DNA of 64,000 nt from Fasciolopsis buskii (lineage: Eukaryota; Platyhelminthes; Trematoda; Plagiorchiida; Fasciolidae). Below the pieces are notes generated by a model. The model made no database searches, had not been told where the DNA came from, and worked only from the letters and a program-made list of their open reading frames with translations. Positions 52,585 through 64,000 of this stretch are shown here, in pieces. Both the position numbers and the translations under genes were made by a program. How positions within the stretch are numbered: position 1 is the first letter of the stretch; every line of letters starts with the position of its first letter. Where the stretch lies: the NCBI GenBank assembly GCA_008360955.1, contig LUCM01006041.1, positions 1 through 64,000 on the forward strand. Direction: 5' to 3'.

Positions 52585-54353
52585 GACCATATAACCAGCT
52601 GTGCTCAACGAACACATAGTCGTGCTTCACCAGCGGGCACCCATCAGCATCGAGAGTTGATCGATTCACCCAAGTGGATATGACTGCTCTGTATAACTAT
52701 AAACAATACAGGATAAACTACAAATCTTTGCACACATTAGTCAATTTATGGAAACTTCACAAACCAACAGTAAAAATCTCTTTCAAACAGCCCATTCAAA
52801 ATCGATTTCTGCAAATAGCATTCAATTCAGAAAATGCAAAATGGTACTGGATAGAGTGACAGGGGACGTTCAGTGATAATTTATCATTTTAAAACCGCTT
52901 AAATTTACTTTCGAAAATAAAGTTCTTCAATGCAGAATTAGAGTTTATAGTTCCGTCAATGATTTCGTTTTACAATGAGTGGGTTTCCAAGAAAAAAGTA
53001 AGCTAAATGGCTTAGTTGAGTGCAGGTGTGAATTACCCATCACTAGGTGTGTAAAGTTCTGTCCTATCCTGCGGTCAATTCAATCCACCTTTTACAATTA
53101 GAAGGTTTTCGTAAAGGCCGAGATAAATGTCAGGGTGACGCATTCTATGACAATTCATCAATGTTTGCTGGATTGTCCCATTTCAATGGAAAATGGCTAT
53201 TTTCCCCTCCAGGTAAGCAATGATTAAAACTCAAGCGGTCAATGTAGTTGCTAGTTTCAGCTGGTAGAGATTTGCGTGAAGACAAAATGAATTCAATCAA
53301 AATACAGCAAACGATTTGGCTAAAGTAACGTCTAAAACTGATAAAGCAAACATTTTAATAAGCCATTTGTGGGGGAAATATATGCAGCGAGACGAAGTTC
53401 GCACGAGCATCTAAATTTAGAGTTCGTAAAACTAAGCGAGAATTGGGATATACATAGGCAGTGGAGCCTATTCAGTGTGACGAATCCGACAGTAAGAGCA
53501 GAACATTACCCAAGAGCTAGGATAAGAAACTTGAGTCTCATGGCTGAAATCGGCAAGCAATAAGTAGAACTCCACAAGCACGTGGTTTATGAATACAATA
53601 ATCACCTATTTTCGATCACATGTTCAGCCCAAGACTGGAATAAAAAGGAAGCGCATGCCGGGTGGTAACCCGGATTTCATTGTTTTTTCTGATATATGCG
53701 CCATGCATACCGCAATATATTATATTTTTCCAAGTGCTACCCAACCGCATTCCTTAATGTTATGCAGTTTCCTTTAGTGGACTGCTGTGGACAGTAATAT
53801 TAACGCATTTATGCAAACATAAAAAGCATACAAAAAAGAGGAATGTTACTTGTACATTGTTCAGTCAGTTTTATGGTTGGAGAAATAGAAAGCATCCGGA
53901 AACTGTTCTTGAGTAAATTGTTTTCTATGTATGAAGTACTTCAAATTTTACTGAAAACAGCGTTAGTCAAATCTAAATTTTTCATGCCCATAGGCTAGTG
54001 ATTTCAAGCAAGGATATCGCTGTCATACCCGATGAAGTCAGGGTTACAAATCCATAACCTTTTTATTATTATGCTACTGACAGTAGTATAATTAAGAATA
54101 ATAGTCAACATGAGCCGTCGCAACACCAAGTTTTTCATAGGATTTCACGGCAGAGTGGCACTCGCATCGTGATAGGAAACCCCCTCACCGCGGAGGTTCG
54201 TTATTCGTCATTTGATAGCAATCACTGCAAGTCTAACAGAAGTTACACCAATAATTTGTTTTACAGCTTTTCATGCATAGGACTTTGGTTACGACACGTG
54301 CATGCGTATACTTACACGCAAATTTATATACATATATATTCCATCAACACGTA
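52585..54353. other. No gene recognised; left flank of the Penelope-like remnant
   Basis: No reverse transcriptase palm or finger motifs were found upstream of the element, so the copy appears 5'-truncated at about 54350. Short frames (60-64 codons) are unassigned. Confidence 0.45.
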
Positions 54354-55216
54354 AACACAAAAGTGCCCCGCATAACATTCACCAAGGAGGAGAAAGACTC
54401 AATTCTACCGTTTCCCAAAATAATAATTAGAAGGAAACGAAAGGGGAGCATATAGGTAGCTGTATACAAGAAACCCACGACGATGGACAACATACTCAAC
54501 TTCAGAAGCAACCATCTAAATTGCCATTTAAAGGGCTGTATGTAGACTTTGTTACATCGGGTCGACATACAATGCAGTGCATAGTACCTATGGAAAAAAA
54601 GAACAATTTAGGTTGTTCAAGTTATTTGCGGCCAACGGACATCCGAAGTCCTTTATCAACGCCTGCATTCGCAAAAACAGAGGGCAAATACCAAGAGGAC
54701 TAAATCGATCATGGTGCTTCCATGCATACGGGAGCATCTAAAGCGGTCGAACACACCCTACATCCACTGGATATGATAATCAACTACAAACCGACCAGCA
54801 TTCTGAAATCCGCTTTATTCAACAGAAAAGATTGCGTCGATCAGCACGACCAATCAGTAGTAGTTTATGTCATTCCATGCCTTGGGGTTGCTAAACAATA
54901 TGTCGCTCAGACAGGTAAACAGTTACATCCACGCTTGCACGAACATAGCTCAGCCCTAGGATGCGCTGACCCACATACGCAGATATGAAGCCACCGTACA
55001 CAAACAGGTCGTGAGGTCAGCATCAACGACGCAAAGGTAGTCAGCCGGGCCAACAGAAAGGAGAAACGACTGACTCTCGAAGTCCTTCACTCGAATAGCT
55101 TGTCCAGTCGGCACGTCGAGAGTGACAAACATTACGTCATCCTATCAGTATCAACGATGAAGCGCGAAAAAACGAAAGGAAGCAGCGAGCCGATTCAACC
55201 ACACATTCATGTTTGA
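54354..55216 (+). pseudogene. Degraded Penelope-like retroelement: end of reverse transcriptase plus GIY-YIG endonuclease
   Basis: Penelope-like elements encode a reverse transcriptase joined to a C-terminal GIY-YIG endonuclease. Frame 0 from 54363 shows ITFTKEEKDSILPFPKIII, then after a stop (54453-54455) VAVYKKPT-TMDNILNFRSNH, matching the family's FTMEEE..LPFLDV and VYRKPT..YLNFHSNHP. After a second stop (54543-54545) and at least one frameshift before 54722, the frame 54722-55216 gives SKAVEHTLHPLDMIINYKPTS and the endonuclease core VVYVIPCLGVAKQYVAQTGKQLHPRLHEH. One stop later (54986-54988) come AKVVSRANRKEKRLTLEVLHSNS and the ORF end (TGA 55214-55216). The YIG motif has become YVA and the second Cys of the IPC..C pair is lost. 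Three stops and a frameshift make it non-functional. The 5' part is missing. Confidence 0.85.
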
Positions 55217-55282
55217 CAACTAGTCCCAGTTTGGATCGAATGATCACAATAAACGTTATAACTCAATGTACGCCTTCTACCC

Positions 55283-55285
<3 letters not shown>

Positions 55286-55316
<31 letters not shown>
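55286..55316. repeat. (AT)n microsatellite
   Basis: About 15 uninterrupted AT units, 70 bases after the end of the Penelope-like ORF. It may mark the element's 3' boundary or a preferred AT-rich insertion target. Confidence 0.92.
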
Positions 55317-55318
<2 letters not shown>

Positions 55319-57006
55319 TGGTTGAAATTGTCATGGGATGCCAAATGATCAGCCTCTGCGCCATAGAGTCAACGCATTATTAAGCAGTTGCCTACCAGCG
55401 GTAATTTTTTTGCGACAAGTGATTCCACAAGGCCTCAGTAATTAACATTTCTAATCAAGCTATTATTTATATGTTGATAGCATAAATTTATAGCTTTTTT
55501 GGTTGTCCCGAACCGAATTCACCATAATACGCCTTTCCCGGATTTCGCCGTTGTTTGTATACTAGCGACACACTGAGGTTCGGTGTTTACATAACCCTTA
55601 TTTGTGCTTCCACTTCCCTGCCCATGATTACCGCTTGGTGGCGGATTGGAGCCTTTCCGCTTCCCTACGCAAATGTGCTTGTGTGCAAATCCCGAGAATC
55701 CATGAACTGAAGAACTTTTAGATGTGTCAGTTATACCAGCAAAATCTAACGTTTCTCCTTGACGAAATATGATACCTGAATCTGCGATAGGACAGTGCCA
55801 AGGGTCATTATACACAAAATCTCCGATATCGCTGTGACTTCTCATGGGCTACTGAAATATGAACATAGATTTCCGAATCAGGTTTACCCAGGTCAGGAAT
55901 ATCAAGTTGTCTGATTCCGGAATGCTGATCTCTTTCCGAATGTTGTTTATTTACTGTTGCCTTCTTTAAGTTGTTCATCAAGTCAGCACTTTGTGATCAA
56001 CGAATAAGAACAAGTGCTAACAAGACATTACAGTGATGCACAGATGATCAAGAAATCGATTCCCCACCTAGGTATCATGCGACAGTTAAAACTGATGATC
56101 ACCGTGCGAAGGACAAGGTTACCCAATGTCATGGGATAAATATTTATGGGTACGTAACATAAAACACTTGTAGCATCAAAGTTGATTCATACGGACAGAA
56201 CTCAGTTAGAATAGATAGTCCCACATAATTGCAAGCAACTTTGATAATCCGTACATTTTTTGTATCTTTTAACATCCTGATCTGAGACAGGACAGTTAAG
56301 TGGAACTAAGTTTTGCAAACGATGTCCATCATCGGTCGTCCCAAATCCTACAGATAAAATACCTGTAAGGATTTATTCAAATATGGTAAGTTGACGAACA
56401 AATTCGTATCAATTGAAAATTATGTCAGAACACGTTATTTCGATCAGATCACGCAATTCACCACCAAATCGTTGTGAAGTAAAACGGAAAGCAGACGAAA
56501 AAACAAGAAAAAACTAAAACTAAACGCAGAATTCTCTGCTAAAAAAATCTATTTTTTCGTTTAGCGAATAAATTGGGTTTACTTGTAACTATTCCATTGA
56601 CCAGAAATATTTGGGCTATTTATGCAACAAAAAAATCAATAAATTTCTCCTTTTTCCGAAAGTATCTTTCAACACCGAATTATCCTACTCGTACAAGAAG
56701 CCAATACAAATATGCGTTGAATTGTGTGCAGCTTTTTAGCAAAACATTGAAAATACCGGAAATTATGTCTGGTCATACGTTTTGTCAATAGACCTTCACG
56801 TCTGAACTTCCGTATTTAGTTCACGAGAAATGGAATACCCGTAGCTCGTGGTGGCTTATGTTTTCCGGATCCGCGAGGAACAGCGAAAAACTGTTGAAGC
56901 AATTTAGGAGTGTTTCCTGTTGTCCGTTTCATTAACCGAAAAGAACAAAACTTGGAGGAGTAGCAGAAATTTCTCATTTTCTGTGTATGTTAGACACTTG
57001 GAAGAA
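55317..57006. other. No assigned gene; two adjacent minus-strand open frames
   Basis: On the minus strand a 62-codon frame without early stop (about 55995-55807) overlaps a 108-codon frame (55845-55519) in another phase, with acceptor-like TTCATATTTCAG at their overlap. Composition is polar and protein-like but no family is recognised and no consistent spliced model could be fixed (see findings). Confidence 0.35.
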
Positions 57007-57042
57007 TGTGTGCGCACGTGTGTGCGTGTGTGCGTGTGTGTA
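57007..57042. repeat. (GT)n microsatellite with GC interruptions
   Basis: Alternating GTGT/GCGT units over 36 bases, a Z-DNA-prone alternating purine-pyrimidine tract. Confidence 0.85.
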
Positions 57043-57266
57043 ATTCACGTTTTTGCTGTCTATGCGTGAGTTTGCAATCGAAAGCTGAGGAACAAAAATG
57101 ACCCATAACGAATAAATGAAAATCTGCTTGCAAGTTCCAGTTCGTTACCGAGTTCGTATTGACAATGATAACGAACGCGAATTTCGCCTTCATTTGTTTT
57201 CAAGAGTAACCGAGGAGTTATCATTCCTTTTTAAAGTTAAGATAAAAATGGATTTAATTTGATCAA

Positions 57267-57297
57267 CCAATTCAATTAATTCAATTAATGGAATTGG
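57267..57297. repeat. Short inverted repeat with internal AATTCAATT duplication
   Basis: CCAATTC and GAATTGG arms enclose two copies of AATTCAATTA. Small dyad element of unknown meaning. Confidence 0.75.
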
Positions 57298-60200
57298 ATT
57301 CGGTATTTTCAAAGCTGACTAATTGACCGGTTATATAAAAAACTCAGAAAAAATATTGTGAAGATTCAATAAAGCTGCAGTCAATAAAGAAACCAACAGC
57401 TGTTCAATGCATCTCGCCAAAAATTCTGCACATGCGCAGGCTGATAGTCAATGCAATAATCTCAAACTTATCAATACATTCACTGCTACCGTCGGATTTC
57501 TTCTTTGAAAAAAATGGTCGTACAAATGCCACGTAATTTCTAAAAGTAGTGTTGAAAGAACAGCAAACAATTTCATCCACCAGTAAGTTCGCAATGGCTT
57601 TGCAATCAACTACCGACGGTGGCCAAAAGATCAACTTTTTGACACTTGACTCTAAGGATTGTGAGCTCACATTCCTCCTTCACCGGTCAGCTTCTCTTCT
57701 TAACTGTCCTCTGTTGGCCGCGATGTGAACCCTGAAAATGACGACTCTAGTATTTCACTAATTAACGAAGTGAAATATAAACGATACAAAAATATGCAGG
57801 TCCAGCTGAAAAAATCGGCGCAGTCTGTCCCATTGACAATATACTGTAATAGAATATTATCCGACGGCGTCTGGATAGACAAACTACCAAGATGAATGGA
57901 TCGATCTGGATCACTTCAGAGTTAATCCATTATTTCCATCAGTAAATTACTCACAAAAACAGATTTCTCTTTCGTTCTTCATAAAAGTACTAATCGGGCT
58001 GTGAAACGGATGAATATTATTCGCTTCCATCGGATTCCTCAGTAAGCCAACTTGTAAATTGCGTCAGATCATGTGAAATTGGTGATTTATCCTTCTGTCC
58101 AAAAATGCCTCTTTGCCGATGTTCTGCAAGCGGCCAGCACTTGCGAATTTGACGTGAATGTTGATATTTCCATTTCTGCTATTCCGGGGCCTTTGATGCA
58201 TTTCGAATAACAGTGAACATTTGCAGAAATAGTCAGCATTGATCCGAAAAAGTTGCCAAATTTCGTATTGTGGGTTCCTATATTTGATGCTGATAAATAA
58301 ACTAGTGCTTGACTAGTTTAGATGTACAGTTACAACGAAAACCCTCACGATTTCGCACAGCAGTTGCATCGCCAATTCCATGGATAACTTCGGACTTGTA
58401 ATTTTCAATTAGAGTTCCTGAGCAGCTGCCCTTAGTTTATTTGGTGTGAATCGTTGAACAGTGTATTATCGGACTTCCCGGCAAATTCCATTAGAATGAA
58501 GCTAATGAATCTGATCAGGTGTGCATGGGAGATCTTGGCTGAAGTCACTCCACACGGGCCCTTTTCGGATACATCATTCAGAGTCATGAGGTCTCTGAGG
58601 CACGTCCACGGACAAGCCTGATGTGGCTCGAAATAATGGCCAAGTGTGACACAAACGACCCCAAAGACTGGATACGATTACTCAGTCAGCTTTGACAAGT
58701 GTTTTTGTAAGACCATAAAGCGGGAGTTGTGTTGACTTTTTCAAGACCATATGATTGTTCTTGCTTCATTTAGCCTATTAGGTTCTAAAATACACCTGTT
58801 CGAAAATCGAAAACAGAAAAATAACCCGTTTTGAAGATTCATTCTGTATCCTTTAGGGATCAGATTAGAAAAGGTTGTGCACAGAAATGCCGTGGGTTAT
58901 CTAAATCAGACAAGTCCAGGTTGACTTGTCAGATTCGGTGATATCCACAACACGACTCGATTCAAAGCCACTGGAATGTCATGGATCGATTAGTAAAGTA
59001 GTTTGCTGGCTCACTCGAGTCGGTTCTGCATAAACAGGTCAGATGAGGAAAGACGAACGTAGGCCTCTACTGTGGCTGTGAAAGTGTGTAGATTCCCGCG
59101 ACTTGGGTGCCGACCAAATGTTCACTTGGTTTTTGATATTCCCAAGCATCTGCGAGTGATACCACCCGTGGTTCCAGTTTTTCCTCATCTTAGACTGCAT
59201 AGATAGTGTTTCGTATTACGTTGCCGTCAATGTCCAGTCAGATGGCCTTGATAGCCTGAATTCCATACGCGCTTAACCAAACGCAAGGCGAATGCGAAGC
59301 TTTCGTTTGCAAAAACTGCTTTTTCGACGTCACAGAAATTTAATCGTCATGACGTTTCTCCTTATTCGGAAAGCATTAACAGTGCACATCCGTAGTGCGT
59401 GGTCTAAGTGTGAATTGAACACCATAGAGCCTTTACCGTAAGCGTCGGCCGTTTGAGCTCTATTAAAACTCAATAACTCAGCGAGGCCGCTATTTGTTCC
59501 TTATTTCGCACGACCAGAAATTGATGGCCGATGATAGTCGGTTACTATGATGATTAACTTCCTAGCGGAGGGTCGCAGTAAAGTGGAGGCTTTGAATACG
59601 ACATATATCGCTTGACTACTACATGAACCCCATTTGTAAATTAGATTTTTAAGGTAGGTTATTGACCATGCAATACGCATGCCAAAACAAGGTTTGAGCA
59701 AATGTACATTGATTATTGTTCAGTTGATCTCCGGTCTCTGTGAGCAAATTTGTGCTCACATTATTAGCTATTCCTTCAGGTTCTTTCACAGTCCAGATCA
59801 CCCATGTTTCCTAATTAATTACGCTGCAAGCTGCCAAGCCTCTTTTTATGCTTATAACACTCCACGCTGGTGCCGTTCATCGTCGGATGCCAGAAGGTAA
59901 ACAAATTATACTTCGTTATTGCTTTCGAAGCCATGGGTGCCAACGCATTTCCTATTTGTTTCATTCTATTTATCATCAGAAACAATTTAATTTTACTATT
60001 TCAGGCCCATTCAGTGTTTTCTTATTTAATCAAATACAGAAGATGAGCCAGTTGTCCAACAAAATTGGGATAAAACATTGTTACTGTTGGGCACAACTAC
60101 TGGTTCATATGGCGTTGTAAGCCGCATAAAACTTAATAAAAATTTTAGGCCTTAGAGCATAAACCAGGGAGAAAAGCCGCAAAACCTATGAAAACCATGC

Positions 60201-60944
60201 GGGGAAGTCAAAGTTTTCGACTTCAAAACTAAGACGTTGCCTTTGACAGGCTATTGTCCTAAGTGATCTAACTCTAAAACAGAAATGTTGTTCAGTTTCT
60301 CCTCGATTGACAATTTTCATCAGATTTGTGAACATCTTGTACCAGCCACTCTTTCTGCAAGTGCTGGTGCGAATTCAGATTTTTATGGGTGCAAAGAGAA
60401 GTATATATGAGTGAACACTTGCATACGTAAATGCAAGTAGGTGGTCCATGTAGCCATATGTTTGCACCAGTGTCTGGCAGTTCAAAGCGTTGTGACAGCT
60501 ACTTTGGGAAACAGTAGATGAATTTGAGAATGAGCTAAAATCAAATCAGATTAGATTGGTCGATTTCTAGGGTAAAGTTTAGAAGTCCCTTTAGGCAGGC
60601 TTTATAAACTTATCTACTGAAAATACAAGTGAACTTCGCCCAAATATGATACTGCCAGTGCTGCAGGGAAACAGTAAAAGGGTGTAGTGGAAAGGCACAA
60701 CAAATTAGACAATTTTTGCATGAAATTTTGCCAATTATTTTCCAAGCCTTTTTTCAAGTATTTCACTGTTTTGTGAAACAGACTGAGCATGGCATTTTGT
60801 GGTTGTCAGGACTAAGTAGGGGATTAGCATAGCGATTTCATTTCTCCTTAATCTGCGAACTTACTCCGTAAGAAGGTATAACGAAATCGATTACTGATAA
60901 TGTGATGAGAATTACTTACTTGTAGTTCCGGCTCATACGGTTCC
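57298..60944. other. No gene recognised
   Basis: Minus frames 57882-57700 and 57670-57404 (60 and 88 codons) lie end to end in different phases. A CATTTTCAG acceptor and a GTGAAG donor between them bound a 53-base open segment, too short to judge. The stretch 58540-59480 is less AT-rich than its surroundings and may be old transposon DNA, but no protein motif survives. Confidence 0.4.
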
Positions 60945-61718
60945 TTATCTCAGAATAGGGATGTGAAACTCAGAAGGAGCTGAAAATAACTCCTGATCGA
61001 GCAGTTTAGTTTTACGCATCTTCTGACAAGTATCAAAAAAATCTATCCTAGCTGAGCTGTAATCGACCGTGCCTGCATTTTCCAAAGGAAACCTATCAGA
61101 AGAACGGTCCCCGGGTTTGTGAGTGTGGACTTTTTTGTCCACAGACTCTAAATCTTTGAATGTGAGCTCAGATTATGCATTGATCTGTCCATGACAGTGC
61201 CTATTTAACACTTCGTAAGACATAACTTTTAGTTCTCTTTTAGGACATGCCATCGTTAATGACTTCCTCCATTTTAAAATGAACGTCTTAAGATTCGAAT
61301 GCCATAGAAAATCACTAAACCTAAGAGCACACGAAAATATATTCATACAACTCACCATTTATTTTTGTCCTTACAATAGTATAATATTGTAATTGTTTCT
61401 CGTGTGTCGCTAATGGAATATCGAAACTGTATACAGCTGAACGGTATAAATCACGATCTCCACGGAACTGAAATCCTTTAATGTCTTTGTGCAGAGCAAT
61501 CTTTTATGGTTTTGGATTTTATCATGCTCCTATTATCAATAGCATTCTGTTAGGTTACGGAACTTAGTGCACTCATAGCGTCCCGTTTGAACTGTTTGTA
61601 TGAATGGTTTGATCTGAGGCTTTACAAAGAAAGTTGAGATTAGGTAGAAGGGAAACTTCACGATTCGCAAAGGATGTCGCATGACTACAATGCCGCTTTG
61701 TCCAAGATGTAATTCCAT
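60945..61718 (-). CDS. Possible three-exon gene, unrecognised product (model)
   Basis: Minus-strand model: exon 61718-61626 (from ATG; donor GTAAAG), exon 61467-61356 (acceptor AAAGGATTTCAG, donor GTGAGT), exon 61153-60945 (weak acceptor CACATTCAAAG, stop TAA). Phases fit and give about 137 residues. Exon 2 begins FRGDRDLYRSAVYSFDIP. Exon 3 is polar (DKKVHTHKPGDRSSDRFP, later MRKTKLLDQELF). Exon 1 is hydrophobic near its end (FPFYLISTFF). No signal peptide or domain is recognised. Competing readings exist: exon 2 can run on into its intron for ten codons, or use a 35-base intron ending GTGCTCTTAG. No AATAAA lies soon after the stop. It may also be part of a larger gene or a chance assembly. 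Confidence 0.2.
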
Positions 61719-62073
61719 TTTACCGAGACTTGGTTGATGTTTACTGCTGAACGATGTTTTACATTATTTGGAGCAACAGAATGACTTATCTCGATCAATG
61801 ACCTAAAATTGACAAAGGAAATTCGCAGTTTGATCTGCGAACAGAGTAAACAGTCATTATTACGTATTTATGAACATTCCATTACGGACTGTTTCGTTTT
61901 GTGTTGCATCGTTTGACTGAATTCTATGATCTAGAATCATGCTTCCAATTCAAATTTGGCAACAGCCCAAAACCATCAAACTGGAAACAAGTCACAAAAG
62001 TCCAAAATACGAGAAGCGGGTTCAGCACCAGATTTCAGACGGCTTCTTTTTTCTTGGTAAGTAAGTTAATCTT
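61719..62073. other. No gene recognised; flank of repeat copy 2
   Basis: A plus frame (61901-62146) runs into a good donor (CTTG|GTAAGT at about 62058), but all three frames are open there, so the signal does not discriminate. It ends inside the repeat. Confidence 0.4.
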
Positions 62074-62171
62074 TGCGAATGATATAATGTTAATGACAGC
62101 GTTGTTGGTAGACGTGATGTGCCAACGTTTCGACCACCGTGAGTAGTCTTTCTCAAGGCAAGCTTTACAAT
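62074..62171 (-). repeat. Dispersed repeat copy 2 with hairpin next to GAAAC (hammerhead-like, Penelope-type)
   Basis: Same orientation and order as 29209-29309 with scattered substitutions. On the minus strand the stem is GACTAC / GTGGTC with loop TCACG, followed by GAAACGTTGGCAC. The difference from copy 1 turns an A-U pair into a G-U pair on the minus strand, whereas on the plus strand it would be an A-C mismatch, so RNA folding is kept only in the minus direction. It is followed by a small palindrome, TTTACAAT-TTG-ATTGTAAA (about 62163-62181). Confidence 0.6.
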
Positions 62172-62181
62172 TTGATTGTAA

Positions 62182-64000
62182 AACAGTATAGCTCAGTACA
62201 GCCTTTCAAATAATGAATATACAAAGGTGATACACCATTCATTTCGCATGAAGTCATTCAAATCAAATTTAACAGCTTATGTAATATTGTTTAATGTCCT
62301 TTTGCGAGATGAAAATCTATGACCACAGGGAATAAAATTACACAGATTTCACCGTAAGTTCACTTTGGTCTAAGGGCAGTAATGAAAATTAAATAGTAAA
62401 CAATCGAATTTTGGTCAGAATCAAATGAATCTAGAATGAGACACGACAAGATGCATTTTCTGTACAGCAAACATTTTTAAAACAGATTTCGGATTGACAG
62501 TTAACACTAACTTTCTGTGAAAATATCGCAAAGCATTTATTACTTAGGGTGGCTTTGGTTAGAATCCTTCGGCGAAACGTCCAATGTTGACTGACAGTCT
62601 TGATATTCATACAGCATGACCAGTGAAGTTAGATCGCAGCTAGTGGAGCGAGTTGCCCACTGACGAGCTTGATAAACCCGGCGCTCGTCGACAAAATAAT
62701 TCGACCTGCGAAACAAACTAACCGATTAATAGAATCGGCGAAAAAAATTAACCTGAGCACTTTTTGTAAGTCTGGAAATTGGTCACCGTGCTTTAGCCTT
62801 TTAGGTTTCCAGTTTTCAGCTCTTGTTATTTCTGACCTTTATTCTGGAACAATTAAAACATACAAAGCATCAAAGCTGTTGAGCGTTAACAATTAAAGTC
62901 AAAAACAAAACTGTGACATAGTCGAGAAAACGTCACACCCGCATAAGGAAACACTTTTAAATGATCCCAGATTCAAAGTTGAAGTTGGTGTTCGTCAGAA
63001 TTTTGTTATAACCGAAACTGCTATGGATCGCTAGTCATTAGCAATATTCCCAGTTTACAGAAATCCGCATTCACGAAAGTACGTTTTACTTAGTGATTTA
63101 TTACCAGTGTATATGAAAAAGGGTAGAGTATTTAAACCTATTAAGTCACTAAAGAAAAATCCACAGTCGTTTCTCATTAAAATACATGTTACTTAAACAC
63201 TCGGTCGAATATTTATTTTTCCTGTTTCAGTGACTTTTATTTGAGAACACTGGTTGCAAGCATGCAAACACATTTCACTAAGTCGACTTCAAATATGAAG
63301 GGAAAAGGGTCGTGGATACATTTTACTTTCCAAGAATGTCGCTATTAAAAGTAGATCAAGAGCTGGGGACAGTTAATTGAAAATTGTTCTATCGTGTTCT
63401 TATCAGATGAATTAGGCTATTCGCGTCGTCCGCACAAAAGACATCTAAGGAATAAAGGATTTTGACAAACGCCATTTTTCCATTTAGATTTCTGTGCGAG
63501 TTAACTAAATGCTGTTCGATGTTCTTAATTTACACGCTAATGATCTAGATTTCTAGGCCTAAACGATTTAGTTAATTGCTTTTTTGATTTTCCTTTTTTA
63601 TATGACTTCCGTGGGAATGAAAGCGGAGGGAAAATGTGTTCCCTTTGGTGAAGAATATAGAGTTTGTGCACTCACTCAAACGCGGCGTTAATTGTGTGTG
63701 GCACCGTAGCAAACAAGGCTACTTTTGATCATTTTCACTGGTCAGAATAAATTCATCTGTGTGGCATATTGAGACAGTGCTTCTCCAAGATGTGTCCTTG
63801 TTCGATTCTGTAAGGTAGGAAAAAGGAAACCTCGTGAGCCGAAACTCAGTAAGCGAGAAGGTTAACAAGGCCGACTAACAAAATGGCAGCACTATATCAA
63901 GCGAAAAATGAAAGTACACGTCATGATACTGGTGATTAACCGATTAACTGGTTCGACTCGAGATATTTAAAAACATTTGCCAATTTCAACACAGGTGGAA
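62182..64000. other. No gene recognised
   Basis: A 7-bp hairpin GACGAGC/GCTCGTC at about 62662-62689 and a 75-codon plus frame (62669-62896) are the only structures noted. Nothing supports a gene or element at the right edge. Confidence 0.45.

Noticed and set aside
62041..62070. Strong GTAAGT donor after an open stretch
   Set aside because: All three frames are open before it and the downstream side is the dispersed repeat, so it gives no evidence for an exon.
62656..62695. CTGACGA with a 7-bp hairpin, resembling a hammerhead core
   Set aside because: The hairpin uses the CTGACGA bases themselves and no GAAA follows stem II, so the hammerhead layout is not met.

Overview
The window reads as nuclear DNA of a metazoan, most likely a digenean fluke (trematode). 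This is an inference from two decayed retroelements whose protein remnants fit families abundant in flukes, from the lack of any long open frame, and from the mix of microsatellites and tRNA-derived repeats. Nothing bacterial is visible: no operons, no Shine-Dalgarno-led gene chains, no long ORF. The sequence is AT-rich. At about 6% stops per codon over about 128,000 codon positions on both strands, the longest open frame expected by chance is about 130-140 codons. The longest start-to-stop frame seen is 129, so the ORF spectrum is what non-coding DNA would give.

Layout. Bases 1-536 are the 3' end of a non-LTR retrotransposon (end of the reverse transcriptase frame with several stops, 3' UTR, degenerate trinucleotide tail). 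Most of what follows is intergenic or intronic DNA with scattered tRNA-like (SINE-like) fragments near 1640, 17120, 23955, 33250 and 42712. It also holds simple repeats: TAC/AAT at 7113, a 32-bp palindrome at 9782, GT at 20903, a degenerate ATCA block at 26229, GAT at 26712 and a long ACTC array at 40488. The best-supported larger element is a broken Penelope-like retroelement at about 54354-55216, with the reverse transcriptase tail and the GIY-YIG endonuclease domain. An (AT)n tract follows it. Two copies of a roughly 100-bp repeat (29209-29309 and 62074-62171) carry a conserved hairpin next to a GAAAC sequence. It resembles the hammerhead-type module known from Penelope-like elements, read on the minus strand.

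Host genes. No exon could be assigned to a known protein family. Two spliced models are offered at low confidence because splice sites and reading phases agree. One is a 75-residue secreted-peptide precursor on the plus strand (30175-31401; signal peptide split across small exons, RKRR processing site, AATAAA 37 bases after the stop). The other is a three-exon minus-strand model (61718-60945). Given the freedom in choosing splice sites, both need RNA or protein evidence. The window is best read as a gene-poor region built from old transposon debris and simple repeats, possibly with one small secreted-peptide gene.
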